Of a stretch of 64,000 bases of DNA, positions 7,812 to 16,278 are shown piece after piece. Each line of letters opens with the position of its first letter. Position 1 is the first letter of the stretch. A model generated the notes under the pieces. That model was not told the origin of the DNA. It saw only the letters and a program-made list of their open reading frames with translations, and searched no databases. Location: positions 95,999-159,998 of the forward strand of contig NZ_QGGP01000007.1 in NCBI RefSeq assembly GCF_003148645.1. The letters are read 5' to 3'. The translations under genes and the position numbers were made by a program. Source of the stretch: Xanthomarina spongicola. Its GTDB lineage: Bacteria; Bacteroidota; Bacteroidia; Flavobacteriales; Flavobacteriaceae.

Positions 7812-9830
7812 ATGAAAACTAACAAACTAAAGCCATTTGTGCTATCGCGTATAACAGTACTCTGTTGTACAAAAAATCCAGTGCATTTTTTTGCAATTAA
7901 ATCAAATAGAAATTGCTCTAAAAAATTTCTATTAATTATCCTTTTACTTTGTTTTCAATTTACTTTTAGTCAAAATCAAAAAATAGATAGCCTTGCTAAT
8001 CTGCTACAAAATGAAAAAGACTATCGTATCAAACTAAAATTACTTAGTGAATTAGTAACGCTGCAATCTCAAACAGATTTTGAAAAAGCGATTGTATATT
8101 CAAGACAGGGAATAACACTTTCAGAAAACACTAAAGATGCTGAATGGCAACCAACATTTTATGAAATGCATGGTCGAATCCATGCCAACTTATTAGAGTT
8201 AGATTCTGCCTCTTTTTACTTCAACAAAGCCTTAGTTGGTTACAAATCTATAGATAACAAAAAAGGACAAGCAACTACTTTGTTTAAAATTGGTTGGATT
8301 AATAAACGAAAAGGAGATATTGAACAAGCCCTAAAAGTCGACCTTGAAGCTTTAAAACTTATGGAAGCAATTGACGATATAACAGGAATTGCAGGTGCTT
8401 ACAGTCGTATTTCTGAAGATTTAAACAATCAAGGTAGACACAATGAAGCTTTGGAATATGCTTTAAAAACAATTAAATTATGTAAGCAAAACCATTTAGA
8501 TACAGAATTGGTTTACGCTTACACTTCTGCTGGAGACTCTTATCTGGCTTTAGGCAACTTTCAAGAATCTTATAATTATTTTAATGAAGCAATTAATTTA
8601 GCAAAAACATTAAATTTTTCTGTTTATGATTTGCTTAATTTTTCCAACAATAGAGCAAATTCCCTTAAACGTATGGGAAAATATCAAGAAGCAAAAAAAG
8701 AATATGAAACCACTTTAACAAAAGCAAAAGAGGTGAATTATGAAAACGCTATTTACGTAATAACTGCAAATTTAGGTGAAGTAACAATGCTTTTAGGAAA
8801 TTATGAAGAAGCGCTAAATTACCAACTTCAAACAGTAGAACTTCAAGAAACCAATGGAGATGTCTCTAATCTAACAGAAAATTATGGTCATGTTAGTACT
8901 ATTTATGAAAAATTGGGCAACTATGCAAAAGCACTTGAATATCAGAAAAAGGCAAGAGTTATGAGAGATAGTACAGCTGCTATAGAAAGTGATAAAGTCA
9001 TGTCTAATTTATTAACCAAATACGAAACAGTTAAAAAAGAAGAAACTATTAAAACCCAAGAAGCCAAAATATCTCAACAACAAAAAACACAAATATTATA
9101 CATTACTATTGCTGGGTTATTAACTCTTAGTTTAATAGGCATGTTTTCTAGTATAAAAAATATTAGAAAAAAACGTGAAAAACTATTAGCTTTAAATATT
9201 GAATTAGAGAAAAAAAATAAACAAAACGAATTACTCCTAAAAGAAATACATCATCGCGTAAAAAATAATTTAGAGTTAGTAAAAAGTTTAATTGCTCTAC
9301 AATCTGCACAATTAGAGGATTCAGCCACCAAAGACGCTATGATTGCTAGTCAAAACAGAGTACAATCAATGGGAATTATCCATCAAAAACTCTATCAAGG
9401 TACTAACTTAGGAAGTATTGAAATGAAAGACTATTTCCTAAATTTAAGCGAAGGTATTTTAGATACTTTCAACACGGAAGATAAAGTGAAAATTGAGTGT
9501 GCAATGGATAATTTAGAACTAGATGTTGACACAGCAGTACCAATAGGTTTAATAGTAAACGAGCTTTTAACAAATGCTTTAAAGTACGCTTTTCCAGACA
9601 ACAAAAAAGGTAATATTAAAATTAGCTTATTGCAAGATAAACCAGATATTTTAACACTTAAAGTAGTTGATAATGGCATTGGAAAGGTACATGGAATAAC
9701 TCCTAAAGGAACTGGTTTTGGATCTCAACTAATTAAACTTTTAACCCAACAGTTAAATGGTGAAATGCAAGAAGAAAACACAAATGGCACATCTGTATTG
9801 TTTCATTTTAAACTACATAATGCTGCCTAA
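7812..9830 (+). CDS. TPR-repeat sensor histidine kinase (HisKA_2 type)
   Basis: Membrane kinase of 672 residues. A hydrophobic segment (KFLLIILLLCFQFTFSQ, about 38-54) acts as signal peptide or anchor after an unusually long N-terminal leader. Tetratricopeptide repeats fill about 90-390 and would lie outside the inner membrane. A transmembrane helix spans about 428-448. The cytosolic part has a HisKA_2 phosphoacceptor region with HHRVKNN (His480/481) and an HATPase_c domain with NELLTNALKYAF, VDNGIG and GTGFG. The stop codon abuts the ATG of the LytTR regulator at 9831, so the two form a two-component pair. The signal sensed is unknown. Confidence 0.9.
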   Translation: MKTNKLKPFVLSRITVLCCTKNPVHFFAIKSNRNCSKKFLLIILLLCFQFTFSQNQKIDSLANLLQNEKDYRIKLKLLSELVTLQSQTDFEKAIVYSRQGITLSENTKDAEWQPTFYEMHGRIHANLLELDSASFYFNKALVGYKSIDNKKGQATTLFKIGWINKRKGDIEQALKVDLEALKLMEAIDDITGIAGAYSRISEDLNNQGRHNEALEYALKTIKLCKQNHLDTELVYAYTSAGDSYLALGNFQESYNYFNEAINLAKTLNFSVYDLLNFSNNRANSLKRMGKYQEAKKEYETTLTKAKEVNYENAIYVITANLGEVTMLLGNYEEALNYQLQTVELQETNGDVSNLTENYGHVSTIYEKLGNYAKALEYQKKARVMRDSTAAIESDKVMSNLLTKYETVKKEETIKTQEAKISQQQKTQILYITIAGLLTLSLIGMFSSIKNIRKKREKLLALNIELEKKNKQNELLLKEIHHRVKNNLELVKSLIALQSAQLEDSATKDAMIASQNRVQSMGIIHQKLYQGTNLGSIEMKDYFLNLSEGILDTFNTEDKVKIECAMDNLELDVDTAVPIGLIVNELLTNALKYAFPDNKKGNIKISLLQDKPDILTLKVVDNGIGKVHGITPKGTGFGSQLIKLLTQQLNGEMQEENTNGTSVLFHFKLHNAA

Positions 9831-10574
9831 ATGAAAAATCCATTAAAAATATTAATAGTTGAAGATGAAATGATTATTGCAGCAAATATATCATTACAAC
9901 TTACCATGCTTGGTTACGAAGTAACTGGTATTATTCCTCGTGGTGAGGAAGCATTGCTTCATATTAAAGAACAACAACCAAACATTGTTCTCCTTGATAT
10001 TAATTTAAAAGGAAAAATAGATGGCATAGAAACTGCTTTAATCATGCAGAAAGATTATAATATTCCAATTATTTACCTTACTGCTAATGCAGATGACACA
10101 AATTTCAACAGAGCTAAAACAACAAATCCCTATGCATTTATTTCTAAGCCTTTTAAAAAATTAGACTTACAACGTGCAATAGAACTTACTGCAAATCATT
10201 TAAAATTAGAAAATAAAGATAAAAAAGAACCATCTATTGATAATGACGAACCTTTAATTTTAGACGATTGTATTTTTGTTCGTCATCACGAAAAAATGGT
10301 AAAAATCAATATTAAAGACATCTTATATATTGAAGCTGAACGAAACTATTGTCGTATTTATGCTAAAGGCAAAGAGTACTTGATAGTGACTACTCTAAAA
10401 GATATTGATGAAAAATTACCTCAAGTTCATTTTTTAAGAATTCATAGGTCGTTTATAGTTAATATTTCTCAAATAGATGAAATAGCAACTAGTCATGTGG
10501 TTGTTTCAAGAAAAGCCATTCCTATTAGCAAGCAACTAAAATCTGAGCTCCTAAAACGCTTACATACAATTTAG
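9831..10574 (+). CDS. LytTR-family response regulator
   Basis: A 247-residue two-domain regulator. The receiver domain (1-125) has the acidic pocket EDE, phosphoacceptor Asp56 in VLLDIN, and Lys in the SKPF motif. The LytTR DNA-binding domain (about 147-247) shows the typical IEAERNYCRIY and FLRIHRSFIVN motifs. It starts on the base after the kinase stop codon, so phosphorylation by that kinase is likely. LytTR proteins bind two direct half-sites about 21 bp apart. Two such look-alike sites occur downstream at 10648-10679 and 16161-16192. Confidence 0.95.
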   Translation: MKNPLKILIVEDEMIIAANISLQLTMLGYEVTGIIPRGEEALLHIKEQQPNIVLLDINLKGKIDGIETALIMQKDYNIPIIYLTANADDTNFNRAKTTNPYAFISKPFKKLDLQRAIELTANHLKLENKDKKEPSIDNDEPLILDDCIFVRHHEKMVKINIKDILYIEAERNYCRIYAKGKEYLIVTTLKDIDEKLPQVHFLRIHRSFIVNISQIDEIATSHVVVSRKAIPISKQLKSELLKRLHTI

Positions 10575-10647
10575 TAACAATAAAAACTTGCAATTAATTG
10601 CAAGAAAGACAAAAGTAGCAACTCCCTTCGATAAAAATAAAAGTGTT

Positions 10648-10679
10648 TTCGGACATTAATAACTCTATTTCGTCCTAAT
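10648..10679 (+). promoter_or_regulatory. Candidate LytTR operator, site A
   Basis: TTCGGACA and TTCGTCCTAAT start 21 bp apart, the half-site period of LytTR binding. The site is 60 bp upstream of the gene at 10740 and 73 bp after the regulator gene. Site B at 16161 has the same two blocks at the same spacing (24 of 32 bases equal). Confidence 0.5.
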
Positions 10680-10739
10680 ACGCTTTTAATAAGTAATAAT
10701 TATAGCTTTCTTAGTTAACACATTTAAAACCATAATTAA

Positions 10740-11165
10740 ATGAAGCTCTTAATAACATCTTTTACATTAATAATTTGCTTTTTACTAATTCCTGAAACGT
10801 TAATATCTCAAAATCAAGATGATAACATTATCACAATTGAAGAAGTTTATAATAATTTAATTCCTAACGAAATTTCAAGTACAAAAAACTTTATAAACCC
10901 TACAACTAATTACAAATTGATTAAAACAAATCAAGAAGTTTCAATTTTAAATAACACTATAATTAGCGATGTTATAAAAGATTTTAAGAGTGAATGGGAA
11001 TATATAATTTTTAACGAAGTTACTATAAATGAAGTTGAGAAAGACAACATATTAGTAACTGGAATTATTTCAGGAAAAAAAATTGAACAAGGTATCGTAA
11101 ATCATCAATATTTTCAACATACATGGCTAATTCAAAATGGTATTGTTGTTAAATTTTTGAATTAA
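10740..11165 (+). CDS. Exported NTF2-like small protein
   Basis: A 141-residue protein with a signal peptide (SFTLIICFLLIPETLISQ, cleavage near residue 23). The mature part alternates strands and helices and ends with HTWLIQNGIVVKFLN, which resembles the last strands of NTF2/SnoaL-like folds, but no catalytic residue is evident. It stands alone, with a candidate LytTR operator 60 bp upstream, so it may be a direct target of the regulator at 9831-10574. Function unknown. Confidence 0.65.
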   Translation: MKLLITSFTLIICFLLIPETLISQNQDDNIITIEEVYNNLIPNEISSTKNFINPTTNYKLIKTNQEVSILNNTIISDVIKDFKSEWEYIIFNEVTINEVEKDNILVTGIISGKKIEQGIVNHQYFQHTWLIQNGIVVKFLN

Positions 11166-11176
11166 TAAATATTAAA

Positions 11177-11280
11177 AAAACAAGTAGATATGTTTAAAAG
11201 CAAATAGCTTAAATTTTTATAGGGAAAATAGTTTAGTTTTTTGAAAAGGACACTAAACACTTAGCTATTCTACTTGTTTT
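11177..11280. repeat. Nested inverted repeats in intergenic region
   Basis: Outer 12-base arms (AAAACAAGTAGA at 11177-11188 and its complement at 11269-11280), an inner pair AATAGCT/AGCTATT, and a central GTTTAG/CTAAAC pair are nested within 104 bases. The element lies between the gene ending at 11165 and the epimerase start at 11306. It could fold as a structured leader or be a remnant of a small mobile element. Confidence 0.45.
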
Positions 11281-11305
11281 AAATCATTAATTAACATAAA
11301 ACATC

Positions 11306-12244
11306 ATGAAAAAGGCAGGTATTATTGGAGGCTCAGGCTTTATTGGAAGCTATATAACTAAGCAATTCTTAGACCATGATTTCGAAGTAAAGGTGTCTTC
11401 AACAGATATTTCTAAAGAAGAAAAATATCAACATTTAATGAACCTAGAAAATTCAGATCATTTGCATATTAGCGAATTAGATGTTACAGATAAAGCAGCC
11501 CTAAAAGATTTTATTAAGGATTGTGATATAGTGATTCATGGAGGAACACCTTTCCAATTAGATGTTACAGATCCACAAAAAGAATTATTTGACCCAACCA
11601 TAATTGGTACTGAAAACTTTTTAGAAATAATTTCTAAAACACCCTCAGTAAAAAAAGTGGTATTAATAGCATCTGTAGCTGCCTGGAATACAAATTTTCC
11701 ATTACCAGTAGAAGGAAAAACAAGAAATGACACCTATAGTGAAAAGGATAAACCCTACACAAGTAAAGATAGTCATCCTTACGCTCAAGCTAAGTTTATT
11801 GCAAATCAAACGGTCGAAAACTTTATTAAAAACAATCCAGAAATAGATGTAGAAATTACAAGTGTTTCTCCTGTTATGGTCATGGGAAAATCTTTATCAA
11901 ATCGTGAAGATTCTACTTCAACAGGCATTCAATTTCTTTTCAAAAATAAAATAGCTCCAAACCCATTCATTCAAATGTTTTACGACACAGATATTCCTTT
12001 AGCTATAGTAGATGTGGAAGATGTTGCAACAGGTGTTTTTAAAGCAGCAACAATACCTGGAAACCATGGAAAGAATTATTTATTAAGTAGTGAAACCTAT
12101 CCAGTTTCTGATGTATCGTTAATGCTTAATCATAAAGAACCAAAAAATGCACCAAAAATAATATATCAAAACAAAATGGCAGAACGCGAACTAGGATTGC
12201 CTTTCCGATCCGTAAAATCAACTTTAAATAATTATTCTAATTAA
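11306..12244 (+). CDS. NAD(P)-dependent epimerase/reductase (extended SDR)
   Basis: A 312-residue cytosolic oxidoreductase of the extended short-chain dehydrogenase family. The cofactor-binding motif GGSGFIGSY is at residues 8-16. The catalytic YAQAK (YxxxK) lies near residue 159, with the preceding LIASVAAW strand providing the serine. The layout is closest to dihydroflavonol/cinnamoyl-CoA reductase-like proteins, which reduce aldehydes or ketones; the substrate cannot be told. It opens a run of closely spaced plus-strand genes (14 bases to the RidA lipoprotein). Confidence 0.85.
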   Translation: MKKAGIIGGSGFIGSYITKQFLDHDFEVKVSSTDISKEEKYQHLMNLENSDHLHISELDVTDKAALKDFIKDCDIVIHGGTPFQLDVTDPQKELFDPTIIGTENFLEIISKTPSVKKVVLIASVAAWNTNFPLPVEGKTRNDTYSEKDKPYTSKDSHPYAQAKFIANQTVENFIKNNPEIDVEITSVSPVMVMGKSLSNREDSTSTGIQFLFKNKIAPNPFIQMFYDTDIPLAIVDVEDVATGVFKAATIPGNHGKNYLLSSETYPVSDVSLMLNHKEPKNAPKIIYQNKMAERELGLPFRSVKSTLNNYSN

Positions 12245-12257
12245 AATAAAAATAATA

Positions 12258-12779
12258 ATGAAAAAAGCAACCTTTTTAAACCTAGCAGTTTTAACACTTA
12301 TTATTACTGCTACATTAGTAAGTTGTAAGGAAGAAACTAAAACTGAAACTCCTCAACCAGAACCTCAACCAATTGTAGTTGAAGTAGATGAAACACCAGA
12401 CTATTTTCAATTACGCCCAGAAGTTGAAAAAGCTTATGGCTATTCGCATGCAGTAAAAATTGGCAACGACATTAAAATATCTGGAGCTGTTAGTATGGAT
12501 GATGAAGGCAACCCAACTGCTGTGGGAAATTTAGAACAACAAATGAAAAACTGTTATGCCGATTTAGATAAAATCCTAAAGCATTATGGCTGTACATTTG
12601 ATGATGTGGTAAAGGAAGACGTATTCACTACAAACATGCCAAAATTTTTAGAAGTTGCTGGTTATAGAGCAGAAATTTACAAAAACCAATTCCCTACTGG
12701 TACTTGGCTTGGCGTTAAAGAATTGGCCATACCAGAATTTCTTATAGAAATAGAATTAGAAGTACATAAAACGGAATAA
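12258..12779 (+). CDS. RidA/YjgF-family lipoprotein
   Basis: A 173-residue protein with a lipoprotein signal (lipobox TLVSC, Cys23) followed by a Glu/Pro/Thr linker. Residues about 50-170 form a RidA-type domain: VKIGNDIKISGAVSMD, EQQMKNCYADLDKILKHYG and a late TGTWLGVKEL block. Cytosolic RidA deaminates reactive enamine/imine intermediates. A lipid-anchored, exported copy is less usual and the family Arg that binds the substrate carboxylate is not obvious, so activity may differ. It lies between the epimerase and a cupin-like gene. Confidence 0.85.
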   Translation: MKKATFLNLAVLTLIITATLVSCKEETKTETPQPEPQPIVVEVDETPDYFQLRPEVEKAYGYSHAVKIGNDIKISGAVSMDDEGNPTAVGNLEQQMKNCYADLDKILKHYGCTFDDVVKEDVFTTNMPKFLEVAGYRAEIYKNQFPTGTWLGVKELAIPEFLIEIELEVHKTE

Positions 12780-12808
12780 AAAAATCTATTAAAACCAAAT
12801 TAACAATT

Positions 12809-13261
12809 ATGAAAACAAGTCAATTATTAATGGCTCTTATAGTCATGATTTCTATAAACCTAAATTGCATAGGTCAAGAAAATAGCAACCAACAAACAAT
12901 AAATTATAAAACAGGAAATCCAGCAGATTGGCCTAAAGAACTTGATGCTGTAGTAGCTGCTCCAAAAAACCATAAAATTTTATTAGAAAATGACAGCGTA
13001 AGAGTTTTGGAAGTATCACTTGCTCCTGGAGAAGTAGAAGCATTGCATCATCATCAGTGGCCAAGTGTCCTATATATTCAAGAAGCTGGAGACTTTATTG
13101 ATTATGATGGTGATGGGAACGTTATTTTCGATTCTAGGAACTTACCTGAACCTTTAACTCTACCACTAACTATGTACAAAAATCCCGAAGCTCCACATAG
13201 TGTTGTAAATTTAAGTGAAACAGAAACCATACGACTTATTCGAGTTGAAATGAAACAGTAA
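12809..13261 (+). CDS. Exported cupin-like protein
   Basis: A 150-residue protein with a signal peptide (LLMALIVMISINLNCIGQ). The mature part has cupin features: VRVLEVSLAPGEVEALHHHQWP supplies the His cluster of motif 1, and APHSVVNLSETETIRLI the late motif 2 His. Metal binding is likely. Similar proteins occur near short-chain dehydrogenases and RidA proteins in Bacteroidetes, but the substrate is unknown. It is 30 bases downstream of the RidA gene and probably cotranscribed. Confidence 0.75.
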   Translation: MKTSQLLMALIVMISINLNCIGQENSNQQTINYKTGNPADWPKELDAVVAAPKNHKILLENDSVRVLEVSLAPGEVEALHHHQWPSVLYIQEAGDFIDYDGDGNVIFDSRNLPEPLTLPLTMYKNPEAPHSVVNLSETETIRLIRVEMKQ

Positions 13262-13276
13262 AACCAAAAAACAAAC

Positions 13277-13318
13277 ATGAAAAAAATAAAAAAACTGCTT
13301 ACAATATCGTGTATATAA
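13277..13318 (+). pseudogene. Possible remnant of an exported-protein gene
   Basis: The 13-codon frame MKKIKKLLTISCI looks like the start of a signal peptide and then stops. The next 120 bases hold no continuation in any frame that I recognise. It follows the cupin gene by 15 bases. It could equally be a chance short frame. Confidence 0.25.
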
Positions 13319-13439
13319 AAATGTTGTTTTTGGCTTAATAAAAGGACAATATTACACAAGCAAGATGACTAATATCGAAAATATTATTTCGTTCAGAAGC
13401 TAGATTCAATTAACTGTAATAATATAAATCACAAACAAA

Positions 13440-14201
13440 ATGAAAGACAAAGTCGCATTAATAACTGGAGCAAGTAGCGGTATCGGAAAATCTACAGCTG
13501 AAGCCTTTGCAGCCAAAGGTGCAAATGTTGTAGTCGCTGCACGTCGAAAAGAAGAGTTGGATAGTTTGGTTGCTTCAATTGTGGCTAATGGAGGAAAAGC
13601 CTCTGCCATACAAACAGATGTTTCTAACTCAAAAAGCGTGGAAGAAATGGTGGCACATACCATTAAAACCTTTGGCCGTTTGGATTATTGTGTCAATAGT
13701 GCTGGAATTGAAGGCGTATTTGGAAGCGTCATAGATTTACCAGAAGAAGACTGGGACAAAGTAATGAACATCAACCTCAAAGGAACATTTCTATGTATGA
13801 AATATCAAGCCAAAGCAATGATTAAAGCAGGCAAAGGTGGTTCTATTGTGAATATTGGTTCGGTCAATTCATTTCTTGGTTTTCCAACAGGGTCTGCATA
13901 TGTTACATCAAAGCATGGTCTTATTGGATTAACTTCTAGTGCTTCTGCCGAATTGGGACCACTGGGCATTAGAGTCAATCTCTTGTGTCCTGGTATTACT
14001 GTTACACCAATGCACGACCGTTTAAGAGATATTGTTGGTGATGACATGTACGACAAGGGCATAATTCCAACTGTTCATCTTCAACGTGCTGGAAAACCAG
14101 AGGAAATGGCAAAAGCTATCCTATTTCTATGTTCAGAAGATTCGAGTTATATAAGTGGTTCGACGCTTACTGTTGATGGTGGACTTACACTTACGATGTA
14201 G
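13440..14201 (+). CDS. Short-chain dehydrogenase/reductase (SDR)
   Basis: A 253-residue classical SDR. The cofactor motif TGASSGIG is at residues 9-16, NSAG near residue 83, catalytic Ser in NIGSVNSF, and YVTSK (Tyr and Lys) near residue 156. The C-terminus SGSTLTVDGGLTL is the usual SDR end. The Arg-rich AARRKEE after strand 2 suggests NADP preference. The natural substrate is unknown; FabG-like 3-oxoacyl reductase and glucose dehydrogenase relatives share this length. A second, more distant SDR follows at 14363. Confidence 0.92.
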   Translation: MKDKVALITGASSGIGKSTAEAFAAKGANVVVAARRKEELDSLVASIVANGGKASAIQTDVSNSKSVEEMVAHTIKTFGRLDYCVNSAGIEGVFGSVIDLPEEDWDKVMNINLKGTFLCMKYQAKAMIKAGKGGSIVNIGSVNSFLGFPTGSAYVTSKHGLIGLTSSASAELGPLGIRVNLLCPGITVTPMHDRLRDIVGDDMYDKGIIPTVHLQRAGKPEEMAKAILFLCSEDSSYISGSTLTVDGGLTLTM

Positions 14202-14362
14202 CGCATTTATGACAAAAATAAACTAAATCGATGCTCAATTACTAGTTACAACTTTTTCATTTTCGTTGTTTCCAAATTCATTTGGTAACCGATTATAAGT
14301 ATTAAAAAGAATTAGAAAAAAATAACTTCATATTAACAATTATTAATTAAAAACATCTAATA

Positions 14363-15217
14363 ATGAAAACCGTATTAATTACAGGCACTAGCAAAGGTAT
14401 TGGACTTGAAACAGCACTATTTTTTGGACGAGCTGGATATAAAGTTTTTGCAACCATGAGAAATCCAGAAAAAGCTTCAGCATTTAAACAAAAAATAGCC
14501 TCCGAATCTTTGGATATCAGCATACATAAAATGGATGTCGATTCAGATGCATCTGTTTATAATTGTATAGATTCTATATTCGACAATCATGAACACATAG
14601 ATGTTTTGGTAAATAATGCAGGAATTGAACGTCATGGTTCTATTGAAGAAATGTCTATGAACGATTTCGAATCTGTTATGAATACTAATTACTTAGGTGT
14701 ATTAAGATGCACAAAAGCATTACTACCACAAATGCGAAAGAAAAAAACAGGTTGCATTATTAATGTTGCATCTGTTGCTGGACATATTTCCAACAGTCCC
14801 TTAGGTGCCTATGCAGCAAGCAAATATGCTCTAGAAGCTGTTAGCGAAGCTTTAGCGCAAGAAGTAAAGCCCTTTAACATTCGAGTAGCTATTGTAGAAC
14901 CAGGCATTATTAATACCGAAATGGCAACTGATATTTCAGTAGATGGAGAGTCTATCTATCCACATTCTAAACGTCAAGCTGGTCTTTTTGCTGCAGCATT
15001 AAAAACGCCAACACCACCTTCTCTCGTGGCAAATAAAATTTTAGAAATCTCAGAAAGCAACTCTTGGAAATTAAGGCATCCCGTTGGACCAGATGCAGAA
15101 CCTTTTATTGCATGGAGAGCTTCTATGAGTGATGAAGAATGGGTAGATTGGAATTCAGTAAATGATGAAGACTGGTATAATTCTGTAGAAAGAGATTTTG
15201 GATTAAATGCACGCTAA
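14363..15217 (+). CDS. Short-chain dehydrogenase/reductase (SDR)
   Basis: A 284-residue SDR with TGTSKGIG at residues 7-14, NNAG near residue 88, and YAASK as the catalytic pair near residue 151. The ATMRNPEKA segment after the second strand and the extended C-terminal part (WRASMSDEEWVDW) are typical of the SDR subgroup that includes retinol- and steroid-dehydrogenase-like proteins. It is more divergent from the neighbour at 13440 than expected for a recent tandem copy. It sits in the same run of plus-strand genes but has 161 bases of leader and may have its own promoter. Confidence 0.9.
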   Translation: MKTVLITGTSKGIGLETALFFGRAGYKVFATMRNPEKASAFKQKIASESLDISIHKMDVDSDASVYNCIDSIFDNHEHIDVLVNNAGIERHGSIEEMSMNDFESVMNTNYLGVLRCTKALLPQMRKKKTGCIINVASVAGHISNSPLGAYAASKYALEAVSEALAQEVKPFNIRVAIVEPGIINTEMATDISVDGESIYPHSKRQAGLFAAALKTPTPPSLVANKILEISESNSWKLRHPVGPDAEPFIAWRASMSDEEWVDWNSVNDEDWYNSVERDFGLNAR

Positions 15218-15492
15218 AGCAAAATTATTTGAAGGAAATCAAGAAAATTCTATAAATTACTTTAGTATTTAAGTAATAAAATCGATCCTTGTAAGAATAC
15301 ATTCACTTAAATTTTGTATTTTTACTTGTATGCTAACTTATTAAACCAGTTGGTATTCAAGTAATTTTGTTTAGTAGCAACAAGCCCTACTTCTGCTATA
15401 ACTAATGATGAGGTATTAATACTATTCAATGTTATATTCATCTATTACTTTCTAATTATTTATGTCAAATTATTAACTTAAAATCATCACTC

Positions 15493-16056
15493 ATGAAAAA
15501 ATTAGTTTTATTATGTTGCCTGATATTCACCCTAAACTCATGCAACAAAGAGCCAAGATACACACAAGATTCAGAAGAAATTGAAATTGTTAAAGCTGCA
15601 ATTAATGATTACGACTACCAAGAATGGGATAAATTATTAACTCATTATGCAGATACAGCAAAAATATTTTACAATTCAAGATCGAATGTTTTATCGCCAA
15701 TAGCCCTTCTAGATTTTCATAAAAATAATGATTCTAGTTTTTCTACCCGAGCTTTCGAAGACGAAAACAGAGAATACGAAATGGTTGAAGATAACAATGG
15801 TAAAACATGGGTTAATTTTTGGGGCTTATGGAAAGGAAACTTAACTGCAAATAACAAACAAATAGTAATTCCAGTTCATATAACGTATCAATTTATCGAC
15901 AATAAAATTGTTACTGAATATGGCTATTGGAATTCTGCTGAATTACAATTAGAACTCCAAAAAATTGAAGCTAATAAAACACTTTCAGAACCTGAAGAAG
16001 ATATTGAAGATATTGTTGAAATTGAGGATATAGAAGACATAGAAGAAGTTGAGTAG
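15493..16056 (+). CDS. NTF2/SnoaL-like lipoprotein with acidic tail
   Basis: A 187-residue lipoprotein (lipobox LNSC, Cys17). Residues about 30-155 have the SnoaL-like arrangement EIVKAAINDYDYQEWDKLLTHYADTAKIFY followed by strands with several Trp (WVNFWGLWKG), a fold used for small-ligand binding or cyclase chemistry. The last 25 residues are almost entirely Glu, Asp and Ile (EDIEDIVEIEDIEDIEEVE), an acidic tail that may bind cations. The gene is preceded by 276 bases of AT-rich DNA. Confidence 0.75.
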   Translation: MKKLVLLCCLIFTLNSCNKEPRYTQDSEEIEIVKAAINDYDYQEWDKLLTHYADTAKIFYNSRSNVLSPIALLDFHKNNDSSFSTRAFEDENREYEMVEDNNGKTWVNFWGLWKGNLTANNKQIVIPVHITYQFIDNKIVTEYGYWNSAELQLELQKIEANKTLSEPEEDIEDIVEIEDIEDIEEVE

Positions 16057-16160
16057 CTATTTTCTATTTAATTTTCAGTTTAATTGAAACACTCCATTTA
16101 ATAATAAAAAGCATTTATTTTTACCAGTAGGACCCTTGTTTAGATAATTATTTTAGCATA

Positions 16161-16192
16161 TTCGGACAATAAATTCAATCATTCGTCCTAAT
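16161..16192 (+). promoter_or_regulatory. Candidate LytTR operator, site B
   Basis: TTCGGACA and TTCGTCCTAAT, starting 21 bp apart, repeat the arrangement of site A at 10648. The site ends 86 bp before the start of the alpha/beta hydrolase gene at 16279. Confidence 0.5.
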
Positions 16193-16278
16193 TCAATTTT
16201 ATATTAATTTAAATATCACGTACTTAGAATTCAATAGATAATTGAAGATAACACAATCTATATAAAATAATTTTTATC

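Noticed and set aside
13440..15217. Recent tandem duplication of the two SDR genes
   Set aside because: The proteins share only general SDR motifs, with different lengths and C-termini.
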